Positions 34,716-46,504 of a stretch of DNA of 64,000 nt are shown here, piece by piece (position 1 is the first letter of the stretch; each line of letters begins with the position of its first letter). The notes below the pieces were generated by a model. The model did not search any database and was not told where the DNA came from. It was given only the letters and a program-made list of their open reading frames with translations. The position numbers were made by a program, and so were the translations under genes. Source of the stretch: Eublepharis macularius (Eukaryota > Chordata > Lepidosauria > Squamata > Eublepharidae); NCBI RefSeq assembly GCF_028583425.1, contig NC_072807.1:38197001-38261000 (forward strand), written 5' to 3'.

Positions 34716-36879
34716 GTCTTCCAGGGAGGCCACTGTCCCAGTCCCTGGTTTCTGGCTCTGCCCCAACCCCATTGAGGATGATGTCAAACAAAGCTAGAGA
34801 ACTATTTGGGGCCACGTCCCCCTAAACTGTCGCCTTACGAGCCGAATGCTTCTTTGCTCTTCACGCAGAGGCTGTATTCAGACACTGAAACAAACCTGGT
34901 TTTTTTTTAATGAGGACATGGACATGGCTTGTTCGAGATTGAAAGTTCATGGATCTGGGAAGGTGCAAAAGTTTGGTAAAATCATTGTCCATGCAGACAT
35001 GAACAACCAATGTGCTGAGGAGCTGCATACACACTAGGGTAAGTCACTGCTTGGAAAACAGCTGTCAAGATCCACCTTGAGAAAGCTAGAACGAAACTGG
35101 AGTATGGGCTTTACAGAAAGCCAGGGAGAACAACCAGATATGCAAAAGAAGCGGGGAAGGGAATACTGCGCATCTGGTTGTGTCCCTGCACTGTGACCTC
35201 TGGTTGCCACCAAACAAAAGGTGATGATAGAGAACCATTAACAGACTTATTAATCCTTGCTCCCTATGCGGGAGGAGAATCTGATTGAGAGAACGGGCCT
35301 TCCTCGGGGATGGCAAGCAAGCAGGAACCTGTCTCAAGTGAACCGGCAAAGAGAAGGTGAAGACTCACACTCACACTGTGGGATGTTCAGAAAGGGGGAA
35401 AGCCCCGAAAGCCTACAAACAGCATTGCTAAAGGTGAAGGCGTGATAATCAATATGAACTTAATCGCTCTGCTTAACGAGAGACGACACACATCTGCAAA
35501 GCATCAGAGGTGCCTCAGCAGAAGGTGAACTACCATGTCAACCTGCCCAACCTGATCAGGGCAGAGGAAATTTTCGCATGGCTCTGTTTTGCTCTCGTTG
35601 GCAGAAGCGAATGTTCCTTAGGAGCCAAGGGCGGGGGAACAGATGGGTATCGGCAATGTGCCAAGGGGTGGGAGGAACCACTCGGTTACACCGACACGCC
35701 TTCTTCTCCCTTTCGTGCCTATGTTAACCACTTGCAATCTGTTTGGAACATCTGCTCAGTTATTGCCACCCCTTAAGTGTGTGTGTGGGGGGGTCAATGT
35801 ACAACGCTTACCAACCTACACTCCAGTGGTTGCAAGAAAGAGAGTGCGATGGTTCTGCGTGGTGCACCAGAGACCTGGCATGCATATATGGTGGAGCAGA
35901 ACCCCTCTAGCATGCCATCTAGCCATGTACATGTGATCATGCCACACTGGTGGTGTTATGCTGATCTACAGGCTAGTTTTTAGCGACAGAGTCTGCCCAC
36001 CACATGTACAGCTACTACAATGTATTTGTGACAGAAATAGCAACAAAGTAAGGCAATGGTAAGGCACTGCAATGCATTGCCCAACTGCTTTAAAAGGTGC
36101 ATGTGCTCCACACAAGTCACATATGTGGCCCTGGTTTTTAGAAGCATGATTGCCTCCCCTAACATCTTGCCACAGCTGCCAAACGTTCAAGGGTGCTCTA
36201 GTTGGTGGGTAAGCTGTGCAACGGGGAGGGAGGGCTCTAAATTGCACTACTGGTGGACGGGGAATCTGTGATGTCAGAAGTGGCATGCTGTTTTGACCTC
36301 CTACTATGTGAGAATGCTGACGTAGAGCTCTCAGGCTTAGAGAACCCAGCACATTTGCTCCACTGTTCTTTCGTTAATGGGTTAATGTGTCTTTAAGAGG
36401 TGAATGTTTGCACTTTCCCAGGCTCTGTACTTGCGGGTAGCTCAACAAATGAGTCACTCCTGCAAGATCCTGGAGACAAAATTACATGGACACCAAACAG
36501 AACAGAACAACAGCAACTGGAGCTCTTCAACTCCTCCCCTTGCCAACTCCCTCTCACTCAAGGCACATTTTACATAAACGTTCTTTACATACCAAAAGAG
36601 TCCAAGTGGAACAGAAACAATCTCAGACCCAGAAGAGCTCTTTGGCTTACATTTTTCCAGTGCTTTTTGCCTGACTTTCCCCACTGCTGGGAAATCAGCC
36701 AAGGGGCAAATCAGGTACGATCTGCCCACCAATTTCCCACACGATTTCTTCACTCTTTTGAAAAACCAAATTTATGGCTCCTGATTTCTACTCACAGCCT
36801 ATATATTTAGGCTTGATTACATAGCACAGAGGGGATAAGAAGGCAAGGCAAGTTGTGCTCAGAGAGAGCAAGAGCGGCA
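34716..36879. other. stretch without a recognised gene or repeat
   Basis: Ordinary-composition non-coding DNA. Short open frames on both strands overlap one another, have no motif and are not supported as genes. Confidence 0.4.
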
Positions 36880-37045
36880 TTTTCCAAACTGTGGGCCTGG
36901 ACTCCAAAGTGGGTTGTGGAGCCAGTGAAAATGAGTCCCGGGCTTCTGAGGTTTGATTCATAAATACTCTGGATTTTTTAAAAAGCAGGTCACAATACCA
37001 AATAAATTTGGACTTCTGGGCCACCAGTTTGGGAACCACTGATTT
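36880..37045. mobile_element. hAT-like remnant with CCAAACTGTGGG / GTTTGGGAACCACTG ends
   Basis: Left end TTTTCCAAACTGTGGGCC; right end GGCCACCAGTTTGGGAACCA followed by CTG. The right end matches the CAGTGGTTCCCAAAC terminus common to many vertebrate hAT elements. Decayed, no coding capacity. Confidence 0.55.
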
Positions 37046-37052
37046 AAGGGGC

Positions 37053-37146
37053 TAACAGTGCAATCCTAAGAAGAGTTACTCTGGTCTAAGACTGTTGTAA
37101 TCAGTGGGCTCAGACTAGCATAACTCTGCTTAGAATTGCACTGTTA
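37053..37146. repeat. TAACAGTGCAATCCTAAG foldback
   Basis: Starts TAACAGTGCAATCCTAAGAA and ends GCTTAGAATTGCACTGTTA. GAGTTACTCTGGTCTAAG is mirrored by CAGACTAGCATAACTC. Sequence related to it is also seen at 38896-39050 and, more decayed, at 44680-44770. Confidence 0.8.
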
Positions 37147-37751
37147 AGGTGGGTCCAGGAGCTGGAAAGATTCACTGCTACTACGCAAGGGAAACGAAGA
37201 TAAGCGTTTTCTCCCAAGTAGGAAGCTTTGAAGAGGCAGACAGCTGGGCTGGTTTTTTCTCCCCCTACTCAAAAACAGAACAGGGAATCTGGTGGGGCGA
37301 GGGGGGAAGATTCTGCTGTACGTGTCAGTACTGGCCTTTGCATCTATCCATTGCAGAAAAAACTAGTAAGGAAAAGTTGGTAAGCTGTGGAACTTTTCCC
37401 TTCCCTCCTCCAGCAAACGTATGATTACACACCTTATTTTCATAGTGACGTGCCGTGTATTTATATGCTTCTCAAACACAAAACTTTCCTTTTTCAGCTG
37501 GGTAATCACAGTGATTTTGAAGAGGATATGAAACATTCCATTTGGAACACAGCCCCACAAGAATACATGAATTAACTGTTGAGGAGATGGAAAATAAACC
37601 AGAGGAACATTTTCACTCTCGCTCATGCACTCTCAGACACCGGGGGCTTCCGCACGGGCTATCTGTCCTGAGTTCAGTGCTTTGGGGAAGCTGATTTTTT
37701 CCCCTGCTTCCCCACGGCATCATAGCACATTTATGGACCTCTGGGGGTTTC

Positions 37752-37907
37752 ACAGAATCATAGAGTTGGGAGGTACCTCCAGGGTCATCTAGTCCAACCC
37801 CCTGCACAATGCAGGAAACTCAAAACTAACTTGCATCCTCGCTGACCTCTGCTCCATGCTCAGAAGATAGCAAAAAACTTCCAGGATCCCTGGCCAAACT
37901 GGCCTGG
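37752..37907 (-). mobile_element. CR1 LINE 3' fragment
   Basis: Opens CACAGAATCATAGAGTTGGG, then GGTACCTCCAGGGTCATCTA and 'ccaaccccctgcacaatgcagg', ending near AACTGGCCTGGAG. Same subfamily as 34122. A hAT MITE has inserted just beyond it at 37922. Confidence 0.85.
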
Positions 37908-37921
37908 AGTAGATGTGTAAC

Positions 37922-38164
37922 CAGGACTTTTTTCTGGGAAAAGAGGTGGTGGAACTCAGGACCGCACAATGATGTCACTTGGGGTCAGCTGGAACAAGAG
38001 GGGAGTTTTTTAAAGTTTAAATGACCTTCGGCGAAAACAGTCACATGGCTGGTGGCCCCGTTCCCAGATCTCCACAGATCAGGAGCTGGGCCACCGGCCA
38101 TGTGACCATTTTCAAGAGGTTCCAGAACTCCGTTCCACTGCGTTCCAGCTGAAAAAAAGCCCTG
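37922..38164 (-). mobile_element. CAGGGCTTTTTTTC hAT MITE, copy 4
   Basis: Perfect 8-bp duplication TGTGTAAC (37914-37921 and 38165-38172). Left end CAGGACTTTTTTCTGGGAAA; right end GCTGAAAAAAAGCCCTG. Half of the central palindrome is missing compared with the copy at 62414. Confidence 0.92.
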
Positions 38165-38895
38165 TGTGTAACATATGGGGGAAACATGTCTGCAAATACT
38201 TGGGAACAACAGCTGGCCACAACTCTGACATGCACGTTCACTTTGTGTTGGGAGACGCTTGTCCCTTTCACACTATGTGTGGTTTGGGCAGTAAATGCAC
38301 CAGGCATGCCCAGCGAGCCCCATCATCACATCAAGCGTGGTGCAGCTCTCCAGTTTGCACAAGGAAAGCCCGTCGCAGTCTTGGGCCACATTATCTGTGT
38401 TGCTACCCAACACCACGTAGTCTGTAGACCCAACCGTGTAACCCTGTAGTCACCTCTTAGCAGCAGCTAGCCAGGAATGATTCAAAAGGTGCTTTTCCTT
38501 GGACTTTTACTGAGGACAAGTCCATCATGACAAGAGGTATAGAAAAAATGTTATGGAGTGCTGTCCTGGAATAATGGCTGAGGTCGATAAAATGGGCATT
38601 CTGGGGGGGAAAACCAGCATGGGAAAAACCATGTTGAGAATTATACCACAGAGAAGGAAATGAACTCCTGCTGCACGAAACCCACCCAGACCCATGATTA
38701 AGCAGCTTTTGCATGGGGGGAAAGTAGCTGTGCAAAGGAAAATCGAGTCATGAGGGCTCCTAATTACCCTGAGAAGTTGCACAAGGCCTTTTCTCCTAAG
38801 CAGCGAAACACTCAGCGGCCAAAGGGGTTTCCCATCTTTATCAGAAGCGAGGCTAACACTGCCACCTGCTGGGCCAGAACCAGGACTCTCTCAAC

Positions 38896-39050
38896 GCTCA
38901 GTGCCATCCTATGTTGAGTTACTCCCGTCTAATTTAATTTAATTTAATTTATTATATTTATATTCCGCCCTCCCTGCTTTCACAGGCTCAGGGCGGATAA
39001 GCAAGTCAACGGGCTTAGACGAGAGTAACTCTCCATAGAACTGCATTGTC
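38896..39050. repeat. TAACAGTGCAATCC-type foldback split by an L2 tail
   Basis: The left arm GTGCCATCCTATGTTGAGTT and ACTCCCGTCTA (38901-38931) pairs with TAGACGAGAGTAACTC..GAACTGCATTG (39013-39048). Between them lies the L2 3' tail at 38931-39003. The LINE tail apparently inserted at the foldback centre. Confidence 0.65.
38931..39003 (-). mobile_element. L2 LINE 3' terminus (minimal)
   Basis: In reverse: an ATTTA-rich tail (AATTTAATTTAATTTATTAT), then ATTCCGCCCTCCCTGCTTTC and AGGCTCAGGGCGGAT. This is the 3'-most 70 bp of the L2 family seen complete at 41432-42276. Confidence 0.85.
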
Positions 39051-39765
39051 TTGCAGAAGAGGTATAAGCCTGGTCAGCTCCACGCTTGTGGGCCAACTCT
39101 GTTTGTTTAACTTCAACCCTTGTTACTCCAAACGTTTCCTTCCCTCAGCCCTTACCATTGTTTCCCCGCACATCTGAAATTCAGAGTGTCAACTCGCTGG
39201 GGCAGGGACCTGTCCTCTGTAGCATTAATTGATGGTGCTTTACAAATTGTCAGAGAGGTTGCAGCACAGGTTTGGTATTTTTGAAAAAGATCCGTTTGGA
39301 CGGGCAACGGGCAACAGAATACTATGCAGGCAAAGATCAAGGCATTTTGTTGCTTTAGGTTCTATTAAAAAATGAAAAACTGTGCCAACTGACCTTCTTT
39401 CAAAAAGATACTCTCTGAGTGGCAAGAATACTTCGGCAGGCATCTACTCTACTGAGGCCTCGGCTAGTTGGTTGTAATTCTAAGGGACAAGGCCAGGCCC
39501 TTCCTCCTGGGCTGGAGTCCCTAGTTCACAAGCCCGATGAAGACCACCCCAGGCTGCGTAATCCTTTGGCTCGCTTCCCACCGTAAGCCTTTTCTAGAAA
39601 TCCTTCCCGTCCTCCTGACTGTCACAGCAGTGCCAAACCAGGAGCTTGGAAAGTTGTTGCCTGGACATGCCTTGCCAAACGTTCCAAGCCGATTCTCTCG
39701 CATCATGAAATAACGCCTAAGAAGTAACTACAGGAAGGTTTGTGTGTTTATACCACAAAGACATA

Positions 39766-39795
39766 CGCACGCACGCGCACGCACGCACACACACA
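39766..39795. repeat. (GCAC)n/(AC)n microsatellite
   Basis: About 30 bp of alternating GCAC and ACAC units. Confidence 0.9.
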
Positions 39796-40554
39796 AAGTT
39801 AATAGGGTACTTGAAAGGCTATCATTTTTTTCCCCAGAAGGCTCCAGTGCTCTATCTTTCCCCCAAACTGGCAGGAGCAGATTAAGCTATACAAAGAAAA
39901 TCCATACAATGCCATGCAATTTGCTACAGTGCGTGAAGCCTGACCCACAGTTGCTTTGAAGAACAATCAAATTCTTCTTTGCTCCCTCTAAGCGGAGATC
40001 TTTCAGGCTGTGTTCCGATACCACATCGAGCACACGTGATTGGCTACCGACGGCAGGACCGGAGGAAATGCCCAGCGACGGCAGCATCACATCTAATCCT
40101 AAATGATCCTTGAGGATAGGCAATCCTTGACACTCTTGCCAAACAGTGGCACGTTGCAACATTTTGGACACTGCATAGGCAAGATCTCCATCCCAAGGGT
40201 TGAGCTGAGCTCCTGAGGCCCCGACAGAGTCCCTGGGTCTGTTTATCCCTCCCCCAAGTTTGCATCTGCAGAAGTACAACCCTGGTCTCTTCCCCTTTTT
40301 ATATAGCAGCACACCAACATATTCACAGTAGAAGTTGGGGGACTGGGGGGGGGCCTAAAAGGCTGTCTAACGCATGCCCTGGTTATACGTAACATGTAGT
40401 TCCACCCTAAGTAATAGCATTTAAGCTGTTCTGGCATAGAATATTTTTTCAAAGTATATACACTGTAAATGGCTTCTTTACTAAAATATAACTGCACTAA
40501 ATTGTAATTCCCAGCTTTTTGCCAACTGTGCAAAACCTAATTATATTCAGGAGG

Positions 40555-40812
40555 ACTGTAATACAGATGTAATAGGGCTGTACTGTTAGGAAACAGTTCA
40601 AAGATATGATTTGATAAAGGCTGTTACTGTTGTTGAATATGTCACGTTAAATTGCTTATTTCTTCATTCTATATTGTATTGTTTATTGAATGTCCCAGCT
40701 GTTGATTGTGTTGAATTACACTGTATATTATTTATTCCATCTGCCTTGAGTTTCAGTGAGAAAGGCAGGACTATAAATAACATAAATAAATGTAAATAAA
40801 TACATTCATTTT
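40555..40812 (+). mobile_element. LINE 3' end (L2-like), tail AATAAATA
   Basis: AT-rich 3' UTR ending CTGCCTTGAGTTTCAGTGAG, AAGGCAGGACTATAAATAAC and an AAATAAATGTAAATAAATA tail. The 'cactataaata' end matches that at 43081-43524. No coding part remains. Confidence 0.6.
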
Positions 40813-41431
40813 ACTTGGAGAGAGTTTCAGAGATTTGAATTTGTGGAAACACCCCTCTTTTTCTCTGTTCTCCAGAGTTATCCTCACTTCCCATCTAGAT
40901 CCCTTGCCCACGTATCCCTCAGTTATCCACACCGCTGCTCTAGTCATTGTAACACATCCTACGGGATTTGCTTTAATAAATGCAAACGCATACAAACCTC
41001 ACCCCCCCACCAACCCCTTTCCAGTTAACATTTGTTTCATTTACCAACATCATAATCCTGCTGATATAGAACCGTTCTGAATATGAACAAGTCAGCATAT
41101 ATGATTAGCAACCAACAGAGACTTCAGTGCCTGAAGCTTTAGCAGCATAATAGCCAGCTTTGTCCTTCAGGTGGCGAGGGTAAGGATGGTCCATCATTTC
41201 CTCTAAGGACAAAAAACCCTTGTTGAAAGTCCAAAAACAAGGATGTCACGGAAGATCTCAGCGGAATGACTCATGGAAGCTGCTTTCTGAAGTGCAAGCA
41301 AAGGAGACCTGAAATTACATCTTGCTCCTCTCTGGCACCAAATAGTTTGTCTGGGAAATGGGGGGGGGGGGTGCTGCAGCAGCTGAACTTCTTTTCGAAC
41401 ACATTGATGGGAGAGAGAAGATGGGTGAGCA

Positions 41432-42276
41432 GTCACTGCGCTCAGAACTGTGGGCAACTGTCTGCCTGTGACTTAACTACAGCGATCCAGGCAACGGTCA
41501 TCTCTAGGTTAGATTACTGTAACTCGCTCTACGCGGGCCTACCCTTGAGCCTGACCCGGAGATTGCAGCTGGTGCAAAATGCAGTGGCGCGCGTCATTAT
41601 GAAAGCACCAAATAGGGCGCATATTACACCAATATTGCGCGAGCTGCATTGGTTGCCAGTGGAGTACCGGATCAGGTTCAAGGTTCTGGTATTGACCTAT
41701 AAGGCCTTGTGCAGACTGGGGCTAGCATACTTGAGGGACCGTCCGTCTCTCCCCGTATATTCCCCAGAGGACCCTCCGATCAGGAGAAAAACAATTGTTA
41801 TCGGTCCCTGGCCCCAAGGAGGCCTGCCTCACCTCGACTAGAGTCAGGGCTTTCTCAGTCCTGGCTCCTACCTGGTGGAACGCTCTGTCTACTGAGACCA
41901 GGGCCCGTCAGGATTTACTATCTTTCCGCCGGGCCTGTAAGATAGAGTTGTTCCACCAGGCTCATGGCTGAGGTTGGGCCTCCCCTGGCCGGAGGCTGCA
42001 ACGTCTACCCGCCCCCCCCCCTGTGAAAGCTGCCCACCACTGTTTGTTTTTCAGCTGCTGTTACTGTGCTGCTATATCTAGTTGTACTGCTGTATTGTTC
42101 GTTAATGGTTGTATTGCTGCCGACAGGCAAAGAGTGCTGCTATTTTTATATGATGTTTTAATGTTTTAATATGGAACATTTTTAAATGATTTTAAGGTTG
42201 TTATCCGCCCTGAGCCTGCTTGCGGGGAGGGCGGAATACAAATATGATATAAATAAAATAAATAAAGAAATAAAAA
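41432..42276 (+). mobile_element. L2-type LINE: ORF2 C-terminus and complete 3' UTR
   Basis: The frame at 41469-41841 encodes ISRLDYCNSLYAGLP, LQLVQNAVARVI, HITPILRELHWLPVEYRI and LTYKALCRLGLAYLRDR, the characteristic end of L2 ORF2. It is interrupted near 41841, and a second frame continues the reading. The 3' UTR runs to TTATCCGCCCTGAGCCTGCT, GGGAGGGCGGAATACAAATA and an (AAATAA)n tail. It is 5'-truncated just upstream of this C-terminal part, so it is dead, but it is the best-preserved LINE coding piece in the window. Confidence 0.9.
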
Positions 42277-42383
42277 CTTTGAAGAAGGCCGGAGGAAGGT
42301 TTGGACTGGTCACATTTGGAAGAACATTTCCTGATGGTGGGAAGGTTATCTGCTACTACAGATCCTATCAATAAGGAGACCCT

Positions 42384-42617
42384 GAGCGGAACCACAAGTG
42401 ACAAAAGGCACAGATTGGACACTTGTCTGCTTCCCTCAAGTTTTGATGGGAAATGTAGGCGTCCTGGTCTTGCAGCTCGGCTCTCTGTCTGCTGTCCAAC
42501 GGACTTTTCAACTGTCACTTGTCCAACATTTCGCCAAGCTGCCTACTTTTCCCATCAAAACTAGAGGGAAGCTGGCAAGTGTCCAACCTGTGCCTTTTGT
42601 CACTTGTGGTTCCGCTC
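42384..42617. repeat. snap-back element, long form, GAGCGGAACCAC ends
   Basis: Ends GAGCGGAACCACAAGTGACA and TGTCACTTGTGGTTCCGCTC are exact complements. It is flanked by CCT on both sides, a possible 3-bp duplication. The core has TTGGACACTTGTCTGCTTCC mirrored by GGAAGCTGGCAAGTGTCCAA. Same core as the copy at 1916, but with a changed terminus. Confidence 0.9.
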
Positions 42618-43080
42618 CCTGATGCACTTATAAAGATCCAGTGCGAACTCCATAACAAGTATGGGAGCTCAAATAGCAGGGGTATCACCTTAAGCCGCTT
42701 TCCACAAAGTACCATCTGCCACATGCAGCTTGCATGGTGTTGCGCGTGCTTTCATCTCAGTGAGGCCACAACGAGGGCCCAACATGCCTGGCGGCTGTGC
42801 AGGCGCCCTTAGAAACCTCCACAAGACACTGGAATTCCACAGCCAATGTAAAGAGCTTCACTGAACAGACAAGTCAATGCAGAGTTTTCTTAATGTGGAG
42901 AGCTTGAAAATGGCTGCAGTAGCAGACGGATGGGCACAGACGACCTTTTATCAAGGGATAATTTATCACTGTGCACACTTGGTCAGAGGGCTGCGCTTAT
43001 TACCTTGCCAGGCAATTAAGAGAACAGTGCCGCATGTCAAGCATAGAAGTGTGGCATGATCGACCGCTGACCGTACATGT
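42618..43080. other. stretch without a recognised gene
   Basis: Nothing recognisable beyond short open frames. It may include the 5' side of the LINE at 43081. Confidence 0.35.
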
Positions 43081-43524
43081 GCCTTCTCTGCTGTGGCACC
43101 CAACCTTATAGAATAGCCTACCTGAGGAGGTCAGGAAAGCTCCCACTTGCCTGGCTTTCCACAAATGATGCAAAACTGAATTATTCAAGAGGGTTTTTTT
43201 TACTCAGATAGGAGGGCTGCACTATAAGGAAGTGGGTTCAGAGATATTCACCAGGGATTACTGCTATGCGCTATTTGTTGCTTTAAGTATGATCCAACTG
43301 GGTAGTTCTATGCATTTTAATGTGTCCGTCTTGGAAAATTGCTTACGCTCTGTTTCGGCATTTATTCAACTCCGTATTGGATTTCCGCTGGCTTTAAATC
43401 TTTGCAAATTTGCATTTATAGACATCGTTTCTTGAAATGTCCTTGAAACTGACTATACTGACTCACACTGTATAAGCCACCTTGAGTCTTGATGAAAAAA
43501 GCGGACTATAAATAAATAAATAGA
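43081..43524 (+). mobile_element. LINE 3' end (L2-like subfamily)
   Basis: Contains CTGAGGAGGTCAGGAAAGCT and CAAAACTGAATTATTCAAGA, the 'fracture' region after L2 ORF2. It ends GCCACCTTGAGTCTTGATGA, GCGGACTATAAATAAATAAA. Non-coding remnant. Confidence 0.65.
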
Positions 43525-44012
43525 TGACCGTCCACCTTCATCACTTATAATACAACGAAAGGGAAGGGAAACTAGTAAGTTCTGTCCCTCTTTCAGCCAT
43601 GTTGAAACTCCGGTTCAGCTCCTGAATATGCAAACAAATCAGACCTGGGTTCAGGGGCGGCTGCTAACAAGGCCCCGGACAAGCAATTTGTGTGCCGAGT
43701 CTAACAGGCTGAAGAAAAACCTTCTCCGCAAAATTTTCTTTTTCCTGATCAGAGTTTTCTGTAAGGCCAGGTTTTGGCACACAAGAAGTGACGACGATGA
43801 TGACTCAAGCGCCGTCTGAGGGAAGTTTCCCAATTCCACAGGAAGCTTAACCAACTTCACTGAGTCATCTGTGTTTTTTGAGGCTGATGGAAAACACCCC
43901 GCTTGCTGAGTTGTAAACAAAGCTTACAAAATGGAATTTAAAAAACACGGGACAGATCACACACATCCTCATTTATTCATGGGGGAGATCGCTGCAATAA
44001 AGCCATCGTTAA

Positions 44013-44014
<2 letters not shown>

Positions 44015-44046
<32 letters not shown>
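44015..44046. repeat. (CT)n microsatellite
   Basis: 16 uninterrupted CT units. Confidence 0.95.
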
Positions 44047-44048
<2 letters not shown>

Positions 44049-44679
44049 CTGTTGGATCGTCTAGCGCAGTGTCCAGCTTCACACAGTGGCCAACCAGATG
44101 CCCAGAGAGGGCCTTGCAAGGAAGGGCTCAAAGGCCAAATGCGCCCTCTCTGCTGGCCCACAAGCATATTCTGCTACAAGGCTCTAATCTACAGAAGTAT
44201 ATTGAAAAGGATAGGGAGAAGAAAGCCTTGGTAGAGGGCATCTGCTAGCAGCTAAGGTCTAGCTTAGGTGTGGTGGAAGAATCCTCAAGGAGGTCGAGTA
44301 GTTGGACTTCTCCATACTGCAAGTAAGAACTACCATTTCCCCCCCCCTATAATGCTCCCACGCATTTAAAAAAATCAAACAAGCCACTCCTTGAGATTCA
44401 AAGGGCTCAGCGCAGACAGAAACGTTCTAAGCCAACCCGCTCCTGTTTGCAAATAGTTTCCTTTTATAGAAAGAAGCATTCCGTGCTGTGATTCTCCCGT
44501 CAACACTTACCTGCCGTCAGATATACTATATAGTCCATTCTACCGCCTTATGAATTTACCGACTCAGCCCCACCTTATTCTGCTACATATTAAGATCAAG
44601 TCTAAGAATTTGGACTCCTGGAGTTAATCCATCAATCTACCTCACAACCTTAACCAAAGCTCTGGGAGGGTTGTGTTAC

Positions 44680-44770
44680 AGGCAGTGCAATCCCAACCAG
44701 TGTTAAACATTCTTCTAAGTTTGTTGAAGTCAATGGATTTAAGAAGGTATAACTCTGTTCAGGATTTTGC
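44680..44770. repeat. decayed TAACAGTGCAATCC-type foldback
   Basis: CAGTGCAATCCCAACCAGTG followed by GAAGTCAATGGATTTAAGAA and ATAACTCTGTTCAGGATT. It retains the order of the family at 37053 but has lost most arm pairing. Confidence 0.5.
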
Positions 44771-45032
44771 TAATATTCTGGTAAATGTCTACAATTTTCA
44801 GTTCAAAACCAAAGCAAAGCCTCACCATGTTGGAACAACCAAGGTTTTAGAACCAAGACGGAAATCCTAATTTTCACGCTATCCAAGTTAACATGAAGCA
44901 GGATGGACAACCTGGTTAGCCGAGCCCTTTGTTTCCCAAGGGCCACTGCAAATGAGACCTCTGCTCACTGCAGCAGCTTATTCATCACTTATATTGTTAC
45001 ATCCCTGCTTCTGGCAAATGAGTCAGACCACC

Positions 45033-45395
45033 CAGGGCCGGTGCGTCCATGGAGGCCGTGCCGGCAGCCGCCTTGAGCACTGAAGTCTGAAGGAGGCACC
45101 GAGCCAGCTCCCGATGACCCCCCCATCTGGGCTGCACCCACACTTGCCTCTTTGCCCCTTCACGGCTGTGCCCGCCTCAGCTCAGCCCCGGGTGAGCCAG
45201 GTGCCCCGGTGGCGCAGCAGCGAGTGGGGAGGCGAGTGGGAAAGTGGACAACGTCCCTGCTCACCTCTCTGCCCCTTCGCCACTGCCGCCTGCCTCAGGT
45301 GAGGGGGACGCTCCTGCGCGATGATGTCACAAGTGATATCATCGCACAGGGCAGGTATTTCACCTCAGGCACCAGAAACCCTGGTGCCGGCCCTG
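45033..45395. mobile_element. GC-rich hAT MITE with CAGGGCCGG ends
   Basis: Perfect 8-bp duplication AGACCACC (45025-45032 and 45396-45403). Starts CAGGGCCGGTGCGTCCATGG and ends CCTGGTGCCGGCCCTG. The interior is GC-rich, which gives chance open frames on both strands. It includes GATGATGTCACAAGTGATAT and TCATCGC, a short palindrome. Non-autonomous. Confidence 0.9.
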
Positions 45396-45691
45396 AGACC
45401 ACCTGCCTGCCCAGAGCAGAAATGGCTATGTTTAAAAGGCATGCCAAGATCAATTGCAGTGATGGGTAAAATTTCACCTGGGTGTCAGAGGAGGCCACAG
45501 GTAGAGAAACAAAAAAGGCAGCCGGCCTGCTACACACACTCTTAATGAGAGTTTCCCACCTGTGTAATTATTTTCGTTGTTGTCTGTGCTAGTGCCCCCA
45601 CTTTGTGAGAAATGCAGGAAAAATTGTATAAAAAAAGGCCACTGAAGACACAAGATGGCAAATGAGCTGGCAAAGGTTCCACTTTATAACA

Positions 45692-45893
45692 GAGAAGTTA
45701 GCTGTGTTACGTCTGTAGTTGCAAAATAGTAAAGAGTCCAGTAGCACCTTTAAGACTAACCAACTTTACTGTAGCATAAGCTGTCGAGAACCACAGCTCT
45801 CTTTGTCAAGAGAGAAAAGAGAGCTGTGGTTCTCGAAAGCTTACGCTACAATAAAGTTGGTTAGTCTTAAAGGTGCTACTGTACTCTTTACTG
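45692..45893. repeat. GTCCAGTAGCACCTTTAAGAC foldback, copy 2
   Basis: Flanked by a 10-bp direct repeat CTTTATAACA (45682-45691 and 45894-45903). The leader AGTTAGCTGTGTTACGTCTG is single-copy. Then AGAGTCCAGTAGCACCTTTA..CATAAGCT is mirrored by AAGCTTACGCTAC..GGTGCTACTGTACTCT. Close match to 27644. Confidence 0.88.
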
Positions 45894-45903
45894 CTTTATA
45901 ACA

Positions 45904-46504
45904 TGGACTGTGTTAAAGCTCATTGTCACCTTACTGCCTTCATTGTACGCTTTTGTCCCTCAGCAGAGTTCAGAGTAAATACTTTTGGTTTAAAACATCA
46001 AGTTTTGCCTGCTGCAAGCTAGATCCCAAGCCAAAGGAACAGAACACGGTGTCACACATTTCTTTAGAGTTTCAGCTGGTTTATAGCACCTGAAAAAACG
46101 CAGACCAACATGCGCCTGCTCCCCATGAAACAAACCCAAAACAGTTCAAGAGAAATTGGCTTCACCTTCACTTTGCTTCCCCCTGAAAATATATACTCTT
46201 TAAATTTAAAAAAAACAAACAAAAGCAGAAGCCAAACAAGAGAGCTCTTTATGGCGGAGGGGAGGTTTCCGCTGCAGTCAGCAATGCGAGAGGGTCATTT
46301 GATCATAGGCTTCATGCTAATTCCTGGTGCCTTTATCTACAGTGAATTAGAAAGTCTTTTGGCACCACTTTAATGACAGCCTAGCGCTGAAGTCCTCGGG
46401 GAATATTCGTTGTGCCAAACGGAACCCTCCCTTGTGAATCATTATAGCCGCTTAACTCTTTCCTGCCGTGAGCTCTCTCTCCCTTCCATCCTGCCTCTCT
46501 TTAC
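45904..46504. other. stretch without a recognised gene; possible conserved element
   Basis: 46290-46460 is repeat-free and contains GATCATAGGCTTCATGCTAA and CACTTTAATGACAG, a texture often seen in conserved regulatory DNA. Not testable here. Confidence 0.25.

Noticed and set aside
37640..37680. Possible further copy of the GGNYGNTTCC palindrome (CGGGGGCTTCCGCACGGGCT)
   Set aside because: Only one arm-like piece is present and no complementary partner was found nearby.
41266..41841. 191-residue frame that could look like a host gene
   Set aside because: Its C-terminal two-thirds are L2 ORF2, and it is truncated within the element.
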